Assembly (NCBI GenBank): GCA_009760855.2
Contig: WPIO01000130.1
Span: 423,501-487,500, forward strand
Source of the DNA: Cristatella mucedo
Lineage: Eukaryota; Bryozoa; Phylactolaemata; Cristatellidae
Reading direction: 5' to 3'
Length of the DNA: 64,000 nt
The notes under the pieces are model-generated. The model was not told the origin of the DNA and did no database searches. It saw only the letters and a program-made list of their open reading frames with translations. The translations under genes were made by a program, and so were the position numbers. This document shows positions 1 through 11,837 of the stretch, piece after piece (the first letter of the stretch is position 1; each line of letters opens with the position of its first letter).

Positions 1-450
1 AGCTGCATAGTGGATCAGAGGGCTGTGGAATTATGAGTCCAAAACTCTAATCTTTTTGGCTACGACAAGTGGAGGAAGTACGTCCGCCGGCGAATGGGTT
101 AAGCCATACATAGACGGTTGTTTGAGAAAGACAGTGAAGTTCGGTGGTGAAAGTGTAAAGGTATTGGGTTGCTTCTCAACTTCCGGTGTTGGGCATCTGA
201 CCTAGATTCAAGGATTGTGAATCAGAATGTTTAACTCAAACCTTTTGCAGAATGGTGGCTTGCCATCTGCCCAGGCTCTTCACGGGGCTCGAATTCTGTT
301 GGCAGTATGACAACGATCCGAAGCACACTGCTGTGGCATTTTGAGTTTTTCGAAAACAACAAAGACTGCAGCTTCGAGCCAATGTAGGCCATGCAGTGGC
401 CAAGTCAAAGCCCGGTCTTGAACATATGTGGGACAAAGTCGATTGCACTC
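1..450 (+). mobile_element. Tc1/mariner transposase remnant (cut by window start)
   Basis: Broken frames encode Tc1/mariner transposase hallmarks: KWRKYVRRR, TVKFGGESVKVLGCFS, DNDPKHTAVAF and WPSQSPVLN, in the usual order, with frameshifts and stops between them. It is related to the copy at 10.3-11.7 kb. It is a dead fossil, and its left end is outside the window. Confidence 0.75.
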
Positions 451-475
451 TAAAGGTTCAGAGTTCTCTGTGAAA

Positions 476-1740
476 TCACTTTGACATATTTACATCGAAG
501 GTGGATTGTGGAGTCACTCTCCGATTATTGATGTTGGGGCAGCTATTTCTTGCTGTATAGTAGACTTTCTCTGGAATGACAATTTCACTAATTTGGCTTT
601 GTAGGAATTGTGCCCAGCATAGCAAGATAAGGCCAGACAGCAGAACAAGTTCTTCGAGGTGCATATTTTTAATTGTATTGTCTGGAACACGCGTGTAATG
701 CAGGGTCTTAGCAGTTAAAGAAAACTAAACAGAAGTCTTAGCTCGCACAGTTATAATCTATACTTCCCAAAAGGTCACCATTTCGGTAGTAAACGACATG
801 GTTGCCACGTCTTGTCTTAGGGTGTAGGCTTTGGGAAGCCACAGACGTGGACCTCGTACGAAGTGACAGGGCAGCTGCACATTTAAACTATTTGTCAGAA
901 ATAATGTAATCTAACCACCTAGGACGTCTACATGTCTTCCCAAAATCATTTGGCGATCGCTTGTTGTGAAATGTTGACTTGAGTATGAACATTGTAAATG
1001 ATAATAGCTCTTAAACTAAAGCATTATGCAGAGTGGCAATTCATTTAGTTATGTATGCGAACGGCTAATGTGTGCATTTATGCCAGAAAATGGCATCTGT
1101 TCGTTTACTCTTTATTCCTAAGAGAATATTCATTGAGACATCGGTCCTTTAGACGGTATTAATGGCATACTTTTTTGTCATTTCAATTACTAATAGTTAA
1201 CAGGATCTTGTCGTTTCTTATTGATTGTCCACCACCGTTCTTACTGCTAGGACGGTTTGGTTGAGTGGATGTCATGTTTATTGGAAAGTATGGAAAAACT
1301 TCTCCATTGCAGACAAGAAGCACTCCAAGCATGAGTACGTCATTATCCTCTACAATGTCGTGCATTTTGCAAATGTAAGCAAGTGGTGATCGTTCTCTCG
1401 CCTGACTTTTTCAGCTGTGCTCAGTACTGCCACCTGTGCTCAGTACTGCCACCGTGCCATTTTATCTAACCAATTAGACAACATATTTTATTCTTGTAGC
1501 CATGTTTTAATGGTTGCCTCACCTTTCTAGTTGGCTAGGTTGGGTCTCAACCCTTTTAAGCATATCTTTACTTAGTTTGAGCATTGCATGGTTTTATGTA
1601 ATTGTCTTTTTAGTAATGATTTGGACAAGTAGTCTGTTGCTGGCTCGTTATATAAATTGACATGTCTTTTTTAAATTGAACTGAATGGCTGCTAACATTT
1701 CACTTGTTGATGAGTTTAATGCACTCTCTTAAATAATGGC
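476..1740. other. Stretch with no recognised gene
   Basis: Nothing recognised. Two short minus-strand open frames occur (476-664, starting with a hydrophobic segment, and 1183-1365), without identifiable homology or clear splice partners. At 1410-1452 a 19-20 base unit (core TGTGCTCAGTACTGCCACC) is directly duplicated. Probably intronic or upstream of the MYBBP1A exons. Confidence 0.4.
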
Positions 1741-1751
1741 TGAATATATGT

Positions 1752-2700
1752 ATGAAGGTTTCCTCGTACTTCTTAGTCGTTGCTAATATGCCTAAGAATA
1801 CTCACCTGAATCAAACGTGTAAGAATCTAACTTCCCGAGCTAGACGTATGCCATGGTCAATTTATGATACTTTTAGTGTAACGACTTCTTGTTTATTCAA
1901 TGCATATCTCTATCAGGGTTTGCGAGTTAGGTACCGTCGTAGAATGTGTAGGGGTACCATAGCTGGCTGCCAGTGTCAAGCGAACATCTCTACTGTTGTT
2001 ACCTTCTGCAACATGCGGTTTCCCTTTCCAGGGACTGCTAATTTTTCTATCCACTCACCTTGTTCTCACGTTAGAACTCTGCTTAATTTCTCTGTAATAG
2101 TGATAAGTTAGACGGAAACCTCTCTAACCACTTGAAACTTGTGCCTCTAGAATACCTGTTCTGTGTGCCTTAGTTATTAGCAGCCTGACACTCTTGACAT
2201 TTTCACTTTTAGCGAGACTTGGCTGATGCCGACTGCTAGATTATCACACATGCTACCTCAAAATGTTTCTCCTTTTTCGGACTCCGAGATCTTTTAATGC
2301 TGGTCGCGGTGTAACTTCTGTCGCCGGTATCTTTTTTCAATTTAATCTTTGAATCTCTGGTTCTTGTCTAGCTAATGGTAAACTGCCAATTGTGGATGCG
2401 ATGTATTGCTCACCGGGTAGCAAGCAATCTTGGCTTAATCTCTGTCTTTCCTCACTTTTTCTCAGATATTCTTAGCACTAGGAATCGCCCTCTTCTCATT
2501 CTGAATAATTTTAATATTCATTTCAATAGCCATCTGATCCTGTGTTTCAACGTGCTTTTGCTATCTGAGCTTTTCAGCCTCCATGATCACGCTCTAGCCC
2601 ATGCATCTATTTTCACAGCCATAAGTTTTAAGGAGGCCAGAAATATCGTCTTTGGACAACTGGCTCATTATCCTGCTGATTGGTAAAGCTGTCACCAAAT
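1752..2700 (+). mobile_element. Decayed LINE endonuclease region
   Basis: Shifting frames resemble the LINE at 13.9-16.8 kb. SETWLMP precedes a tract at 2375-2560 that parallels its YRPPGTKSSFISDFSDLISILCARNR...DFNVHF segment (here AHRVASNLGL...STRNRPLLILNNFNIHF). Many stops and frameshifts. The part before 2160 is assigned only by position and composition. Confidence 0.5.
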
Positions 2701-2705
2701 AGTGG

Positions 2706-3683
2706 TTGAACTCACAGAATGAAAATGGTTTTCAACCCGTTGATATGAACATTCATACCCGTAATGCCAAGAATGCAATGCAGTGCTCTAATACCTGCAC
2801 CGGAAAAAGAGCACCAAACAATGACTTGCTACCACTGTACTTCACTGTGTGCCGCTGGCAGGATTCTTGCCTTTTCTTTGGCTTACTCAAAGCCTGCATT
2901 TGTTTTTACCAAAAAGTAGCAAATTTGCTTAAGTCTGACCATTAAACCGAGCTCCAATCTCCCGGAGCCTGATGGGCATGGCATGTTGTCCAAAGCACTC
3001 TTTCAGCTTGATACTGCTTATCCAGCCAGCGCTCTTTCTTGGCCACTCATCAGAAAATTCTATCCTTAGCAAATCGATACCGCATCGTTTGCCTGCTAGT
3101 TTTGGCCACTGTAGCACTTCCAGTGACTGCGCTAGCCTCGTGCAGTGTGTTTGGCTCCCATCTCCAGCACAGCTGCTTGAAATATTTCTTCGGCAATTTG
3201 TATCGAGTATTTTTTCTTTGCTAGCTCGGCACAGGTTTTTATGTAGTCGTCAGTCTTTGAATAAAGCATGCTACAGACTGGGCCTACCGGATGATAGCCA
3301 GCGACACTAACAGTAAAGAGGGTTCAGTCTATTAAAGTAACAATAATAACAGCAATAACTAGCCTAGTGTTTTACTCCAAGTTCTTGTGTGTGTGCTCGT
3401 GTGTGCATGTGCGTGCGTGCGAGTGTGTGCACTCATTCTTTTTTATTCTCTAACCGTAGATGTTTTTTCTTTTGTCCCTCAATGCAGAAGCTATTCCCAG
3501 ATGCCCAGCTGCTTTCAAATTCTCTCATACCTCGTCAACGACTTGCAAGTTTTCTCGGATTAATAATAGTTAAAACCCCTCTCACTTCGTACTAGTGTAC
3601 ACACCTATATGTGTGTTCATTTGGAGAATATGTTAAATTTATTTCAACGTTTGATTCACTAATGTGGCATCTTTCGATTGTAG
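2706..3683. other. Unassigned DNA before the first visible MYBBP1A exon
   Basis: No recognisable exon or transposon protein. A short GT-rich run (TGTGTGTGCTCGTGTG-like) lies near 3387-3430. Open frames at 2972-3310 and 3389-3595 show no family motif. Likely an intron of MYBBP1A, because the protein must continue upstream. Confidence 0.4.
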
Positions 3684-6600
3684 CAATTGCTGCTGAAAAG
3701 CAGCGCAGATGTTCAAATGGTCACACCATTGTCGGAGGAGGTGGGTTGTGTGGTGGCTGCTGATCTTGCCTTCATAATTTCCAAATGTGCCAATATTTAC
3801 AAATATTATCCTGAATAGGTAAAGGCCATATGGAGTAAGACAGTCACATCCGTGGAGGAGCTACATAAGCAAGTATGTCCGACCTTGTTATGGGCCTCTT
3901 ATGGAGGTTTAGCAAACAGTCATTGCATTCTGTGTAAATGCCTTTCACTTTTCGATCGTATATAAGTGTCAGTTGTCACTCTACCTAGTCAATACTCAAT
4001 CAAATTGTGGATTTATGATAGCTGTGGCTGAACAGCAAACATGGGCTTGCTGTGTGCGAAGTCATCTGCTGAGCCTCCTTACCAGTTGTGTGGTCAACTT
4101 ATTGGTTTTGGTACAATCACTTGAAGAATATACACAACCACCATTTGGCACCATTTTGGCCATCGTCTGGTTGATTACTTTTTGTTTATTTTTGTACTAG
4201 CAAGGATGATGCAAATTACAGTAATCCATTCTAATTAGCAAAAATCGACCGGAAATCGGCACATAGCTTGAATTTTGAGTAGACATTGTACAATGCCATC
4301 ATAATGTATCCGTTAAATAGCATGCCATTCATGTCATGCGATTCATTTCATGAGCTCGATCATTCTCATGCAAATGGGCTGCAAGGACGCTAGCCACCAT
4401 TGCAATCCACTCGAATCCACTGTGGAAATCGGCTGTGCAAATTTCCAACAATTTTGATTATGATACTGGGCTATTGTGCAAGTGTACCCCATAGAGTTTC
4501 ATGCCGTTTCGAGTGGGTTCTCATGCAATCCTCTGCAACCGAGTGCAGCACCGTTGGTGAAGGATTGCGGTATTGACTCGGTCACTGCATTCGATTGCAG
4601 CAGAGTCCGCGAGAACGCCATATCCAATTGGATAACGGTAATTGTAACGGTATTTGCAGCCCGCTTGCCTGAGAATGCATGAGAACAGTGAAGTACAATT
4701 TGGTGGTTCATTATGAAAACCATTTATTACAATATTGACTCGACATTCGAGCTTAGCACTGCAGATTTTAGGTCGATTTTTATTTTTACTGTATTACAGT
4801 GGATTGCAGTGAAGTGCTGCACCCTACTAACTTGTTTTCTTTTCTTTGTTGTATATCGTTGTCTTTCGATCGTGCAGGCTAGTGAGCATAATTCATTACA
4901 TAGTTGATAGCAAACTTCTAAGACTTAAGGGATCTCTTGCTGATTTTCTACAATTATGTGGAGCATGCATTGGAATTAAAAATCTTTTTCTGTTTAAAGG
5001 ATGGAGTTTAGGAAAATCAGACGATGATAGGTCTGACCTTACAAGATTTGAAAATAAGCACACAATTTCTCTGTGCTGGTTTTTTATTTTGGTTTATTGT
5101 TAAGCTTCTCTGTTCTGATTATAATGAGTTAACAGTGCTGAGCTGTTCGTATACTTTCAATATTTTAAGATTTTTTTACCATTGAGCTATGCAAGGAACA
5201 AGATGCAGTAGTCCCATCGCATTCATTTGAGTTGGTTGATACAGACAGGACATGATCCTGGCATAGATAATGGTAATACATATCTGATCTCTTGCTTTCG
5301 ATAAGATTTGTATTCATCCACAAAGTATGTGTGCTTATTTTGCTTATATACTTTGCTATCTTATGTGAACTGTACTGACAGCACATGTTAGTCGATCACA
5401 TAGTTAATGTGCAAAAATGTGCTTGCTGTTGCGTTCGTTCGAAGCTCTATTTCTACTTTGACATTGTAGACAGCTTCGAGCACGTCCGAAAGCAAAAGCA
5501 GTAAGAGCCGAGCATTTCAAATATTGTTTATGCTGTTTGGTCTGCTACTGTTTCTGCCGGAAGCAAAAGAGGCCATAGAGACTATCCAGGTTAGATTGTA
5601 ATACACAGTGTTACCCCGTGAGGTTTTTTCACATATCTATTGTGCTCGTAGTGGTAGACACTGAGCTGGATATGCGCCGCTATTGCTAAGCCTTGTGTCT
5701 TGAACTTTCTTGGCGTCACTACATCAATGGCTTGAAGACTATACTCAGTGCCTGTATTTATTTGTGTAGGAGTTGGAGATCTGCTACAGCAAATCGAAAA
5801 AAGGATCCAAGACCAAAGCACCCAACGGTACTCTAGGATTTTGCTTTGCCGCTGTCCATTTAATTTTCTGCTACGACTTCTCTTGATTTGTGGGGTGTTG
5901 TGTTGTTATAGAACCTGAGTGGATTGAAGTGGTCACCGAACTTCTGATCAGCTTTATGTCCAAGTCATCTCACTTGCTGAGATCTGTCTCTAGCAGTGTC
6001 TTTGCTTTTTTGCAACCATTCATGACCAAGAAAGCTCTAGACGTAGTTTTGGAGGTATGTTTACATGGTTGTCTATTTGCACAGCTTTATTAGTGCAACT
6101 TACTTGAGTAATTGTTATGAAAACGTTAAGTTCTTCTATTTTTTACCTCTGTGATGGCTAATTGTTGTGTGAGCTGGCTATATGCTTTTTTATGACCGAA
6201 TTTTCTTTTTTTTTAAAGGTATTTGCAGCAAGTGGTAGTGGTGAAGAAGAAGAAGCTGTAGCTTTCGAAGAAGATGACGAAGGTAAGATTTGACTTATAA
6301 AATGTTGATTGTATTTGTTGAAAGGTTGCATTGCTGCTCGGATGAGTATTAAATACCATTGCTCTTGTGCTTCCTGATGATAAAATGAAGCATTTATTGG
6401 CCTCTTCCATGTCTTTCCATCCTTTTAGACGAAATATCACTTTCTCAGGAAAACGTTGCTAATGGTAGTGATTCTTTTGGCAATGATGAGGAAGACGAGG
6501 ATGATGACGATGACGATGATTATGAAAGTGACATCGATGAAAGTGCTGATGATGGAGATGTTGACCCGACCTTGCGGTCAGCTGTTAAGAATGCTCTGGG

Positions 6601-9600
6601 CAAAGCAGCAGTTGCAGAAAATGAGGTGTGTACCGTTGTCGTTGTTTTAAATATTTAAATTGTCGCGCTGCTCCCCGACTCTGAGGCAATTTGTCCAATG
6701 ATATTTGCTTTTTGTTTGACTATTTCTAGGCAGGTATTGTGGAGGAGGAGGAAGCTGATATGAGTGATTCGGAGATGTTTCGCCTCGACGATGCCCTTGC
6801 GGCAGCATTCAGGGGCATGAAACGTCATGGTCCTGCCGAAAAGGAACGTAGCAAACAGCTTCTTCACTTTAAGCTCAGGCGAGTGCAGGTTGCATTCGCA
6901 TTTTAGTGTTCTGCTGGCTCCACGTTTTTGCGAAGTTTATTGTGCTTTGGTTCCTGCTTGTACCATAATCACGTTAGGTTCAAATTATGGGCGTAGTAGA
7001 ATAAATATATAATTTATGTGTATAGTGTCCCAAGAGAGCTTAATCCCAATACCCGGAACTCACTTCCGACCTGCATCACGACTTCTCTTGACTTGACCAC
7101 GTTCAAAGAATAATTAAACTCGGAATCTAACTGTTTACCTAACTATACCTCGTGTATGAACCTCAAATCCATTGGAGACAGTGCCTTTAGTTCATATGCT
7201 CCCAAAGCCTGGAACTCACTCCCGACTTGCATCACGACATCTTCTGACGTTACCAAATTTTTTGATACATAAGGAACTTAAGGCTTGATTGCCAAAATAT
7301 TTCATTTTAGTACGAGGGACGACGAGATGACAAGATCATAAGGAGCGCTAGACGTGGGAGCACAGTGGAGGAGCAAGGAGGTCTCTAGGTAGGCTGGTGC
7401 AAGCGAGTGATAATTGAGCCAGACTTAGGATCTTGAAATCGATTCTATGCTTGATATTTAGCTAGTGAAGTTATGACAGATGTTGTGTAATGTGTCAGCT
7501 ATTCCGTTAACGACCGGCCAGATGAGCCGATGAGCAATGCACCAGTTGCAGATGATTAATGGTATCGGCCTGGAGTCCTGGATAAAGATATGAGTAATAC
7601 TGTAGATGCCTGTACTAGTTTGGCTGACAGACTCATATCTAAACAGGCCCTTATTTTTGTAGGATTCCTATTTAAACAGGCCCTTATTTTGGGCAACGTT
7701 TCTTTGCTGAAAGTAGGACTACTTGATATGTGCTCACCTACTGTCCAGTCGTTTGGGAGTAGTACCCCTGATTAATGGGAGTCCTCATGGAGTGATGCTA
7801 TCCGAACCAATGTTGAGTTAGGTCTTTCAACCTTCGGGTGACGTTACATTTGACCATGGCTATTAGGTTGTTCTTACCATCCTTAAGCTTCGGGAACTTG
7901 GCAGCCGACAAACATGATTGTTGCGATTTTAATTTATTAACTTAATATATAATTTTTCTGAATCGCAACCTAAGAGAACTTAATCTCCATCCATGTACTT
8001 TACATATGCCGAAGGGTTCGAGCCTACTACCTTGATCGTTGAAGGCGATCGCCTTATCCCCGGGTCAGTGCAGGCTGCAAGGTAATTAAGTGAGTCAGAT
8101 GAGGAGAAAGTCTTTGAAGGGTTGAATGATAGATAGAGCCATGTGCCATCTGCATCGAAGGAAAGCAGCGAATGTATTTGGCAATGACATCGGCCAGAGG
8201 GAGAGTTCTGATCTGAAAAGTAGAGATCCTAAGACCAAACGCTAAGGTACTCGTAATTTAATGACTGCCTAGATGACCGACAGCCTTTTCACTCTGACAT
8301 CTCGCACTGAGACAGAACCCATCCTGGGGTGCTATTACATAGACCCTACCCTGATCAACATTGTTCAGAAGGTCATTGTAAACCAGGTTTTTGTATGCAG
8401 AGCAGTTTTTGGAATGGAAAGCTCGAAATCCCCACTGGAATGTGCTAACACGGTAAGTTGAGTTGGTGCAATCGCTTAGTTGCTGGGCCACCACTCGTTC
8501 AAGTGTCTTGGAAAAGAATAGCAGAAAGGAGAGTTTACGAAAGTTGCTTACGTTGTCAAGATCCGCGGTAGGCTTTCTAGTGAGTGGCTTGACACTCGTT
8601 GCTTGCCGTTTTTAGAGAGGAAGGGACTTCACTGCTAACCATGGTCATATATATTTGTTATGGTGGGTAGCAACAGGTCTATGCACCTCATAAGGAGCAT
8701 TGCTGGGACAGGATCTAGAGGACTGGTGTTTTTTTAACCCGTAAAACAAGTTTATCGACTGGTTCAGTAGAGACAGGCGTGATCGGTGAAGTGCTTTTTT
8801 CCTCATAGGCTGCTACAGTAAACGAGCAAAGCCCCAAGGGTGTGCACTGTTGATCATACCAACCTGAAACGCCTAAAGGCGGTTGCTGCTTTTATTCGGC
8901 TCTCCGAGAGGCACCACAACTCTTTGGAAAATTAAGCTGTTCTGAATAACATGATATATGTATAACGACTGCGATTGTTTGCCTAGATGTCTCTTATCCG
9001 GGACTTCTCATACATAACCCCTGTTACATGTTGTATTTCCGTTTTATTTTGACCTGTGTACTGAGCGAAGTTTGCTATATGATTTCATAGGCCTGTTCAT
9101 TTGCTATTCGTATTGTGTCGCCTCATACAATATTCTGGTTGGGATTTTGGTGCATATTGTACTCTCTTTGTATTCTTTGTAATCAATTTCTGCAACTTTT
9201 GTTTCAACTCGGCAGGTGTTTTGACCTCCTAGAGCAGCTAGTGAAGGAAGGGACCAGGACCGACCTGATGCTGGTATGTTTATGTTGTTTTGTTCCCAAG
9301 CCACTCCATTTTCTCGCTTGTACTGATTAGCATTTGGGTCTTTCCGATGGTACTTACTGATAATTCTGGCGAAGAAAGGAGCTCCATCATCAGATGAGCT
9401 TCGGGCTGTGTATTCAAGATTGTCCAGTGCATTCTCGGCTCGATGCATTCAGTTCTCGCAATTTGTAGAATCAACGAACGAGATTTATAGTGCCAAACTT
9501 AGTCCCAAATGGGACGTCGAGACGCTGTTGCTCTAAAGTAGTGAATGGAGCAACGAGGTCAAGGTCTGATGATGAGATGAGTGGAAATAACCTCAGGAAC

Positions 9601-11692
9601 GACCGATTAAGATGCCTTGGTATTACCTGCATCCGCTTTATGACCAGTGCCTGCTACCTATCGGAATTAGGGTCGGCAAAAGTTGCAGCTCTGTCATTCC
9701 GGTTGATTAGCAGCATTTACTAACTTGAAGGACGGTCTTTCTAGTGGTATCGATCATGCTAATTAAGACAGACAGCATTTTTCCAAACTATTATTGCTCT
9801 GAGCTTGGCCTGATTGCTTAGTCGCCGGCACTGAATCAGGGTAGTTTATCACCGAACTGCTGAGCTACCTGCTCGGCAGAATGATGACCTGGCTTGGCCA
9901 TGTGCCCCTTAATCGGTTACATGACAAGACAAGGTTTACGAACACAAACCCACGTAGAGCTGAGTTAGAAGACCTCGAGACCCCAACCTTATAAGAAAAA
10001 GCCACTCTGAACATTTCCAGATTTCACAGGGCATGTATTCTAGGAACGACATACTCGTGCCGAGTTATTTCAGCGCTGAAGACCAGTTCATGTGGGCAAT
10101 TTTTTAGGCTGGATCTGTGAACCACTATCAAAAGGCCATGCTAATTCATTTGTACCATAACTAGAGCTTTACACACACCCAGCATTTTCATCGCCATGAT
10201 TAAGCTCACCACGACTCATTTAGAACCAATCATTGTCATTGACTCTGAACGTGGCTAAGTGAGTATGTACACTCCCTTCCAAAAGCTTCTACACACCTGC
10301 TACCAGCACAATATTTTGCTCAAAACACACAAGATTCAGACTGGATCTAACTGTAGCAGCTTTTATTGTGCATAAAAGCTACGACATGTATAATTACATG
10401 TAATTTATTGGGTACAATCAATAACTTGATTAGGCACCGTGATTTTTGATAATGTCACCCGATCGTCACTGCATTGACTCAACCAACTTCCGGAACTTAT
10501 GTGGGGGAATTGATATCCAGAAATCCTTCAAAACCTCAAAGAACTCATCGGGTTTTTAATGTGCCAGAGAACTCGGAACTTTAGAGCTCGTTCGACTGTG
10601 TACCACTGATGTTCAAGTCCGGGCTTTGGCTTGGCCACTGCATGACCTCAATTGGCTCTAAGCCGTAGTAGGTGGGTTTGGGGAAAACTATTCAACCGCC
10701 ACAGCAGTGTGCTTCGGACCGTTTGCTGCTAATAGAAATCAACCTCGCGAATAGCATAAGCAGGTGGCAAGCGACCATTCCTTAAAATGTCGAGATAGAC
10801 ATTCTGATTCATGACTCCTTGAATCGTGTGCCGTTGCCCAACACTGGTAATTGAGACGTAACCGCATACCATTACACTTCCACCACAGAAATCACGGTCT
10901 TTTACAGACGATCGTCCTTGTGTGCTTCATTCGTTTGCCGGCGAACGTACTTCCTCCATTTTAATTTGGGCTCATCAGTGCACAGCACTGCTCCACTCTG
11001 CAGCTGTCCAATGTCTGGTATCCAGAAAAATCCAGCCTTGCGTTTTTGTGCTGTACAGTCAACAGTGGCTAGCAATTGGTCACCTGTGAGTTCCATCCTT
11101 GTTTATTAAGCTGTCTACTGGCCGTGTTTTGTCTGGGGTGAGCCGATGCTAAATGCTTCACTCTTTATCAATCTGTCTTTTTGGGTGCACCGACACGTTG
11201 GTGGCCAGGTCTGGTCTCTTCGTGTTATCAACGATACCCATCGAAGCCATCTTCTTCAGGTCGTGCCTCAACAAAGCCTCACCAATTTGCAATTGTCAAT
11301 CAATAGCAATTGTCTATCAATAACAATGGTGCTTAAGTCCTATTGGCAAAGAGCCCAAATTTGGCCTTTTGTAAAGGCAGTCACCTAGCTAGTCATAGGC
11401 ATGCCGACTGGCGATAATTTGAGGTTGGAAATAATCGGTGCCCTGTTTTCGTGCTACTGAGCTATTGTTTTCGTGTTACTGTGCACACCCAAGTACCTCC
11501 AAAACAGGCAATCCAGTTGATTTCAAGGTTCTATAAGATATAGAAGCAGTTTTGAAACTAATTAGGATACTTACAGGACTTTTCTGTTATATGCAGTGGT
11601 TTATGGAAACGCCACTCCATGTGCCTTCGTCTAGTGGTTCAAGTGCCCACTACTCAACGAAAATGATGAGACGCCAATACTTTTGAACTGGA

Positions 11693-11735
<43 letters not shown>

Positions 11736-11748
11736 TGCTCACTCTGCT

Positions 11749-11837
<89 letters not shown>

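Noticed and set aside
476-1365. Two minus-strand frames, the first with a hydrophobic start, as exons of a secreted protein gene
   Set aside because: No splice pair keeping frame was evident and no homology recognised; too little to call a gene.
6879-6894. Conventional GT donor (CAG|GTTGCA) for MYBBP1A exon 8
   Set aside because: Joining it to the exon at 9216 gives an immediate stop; the GC donor 10 bases earlier keeps frame and homology.
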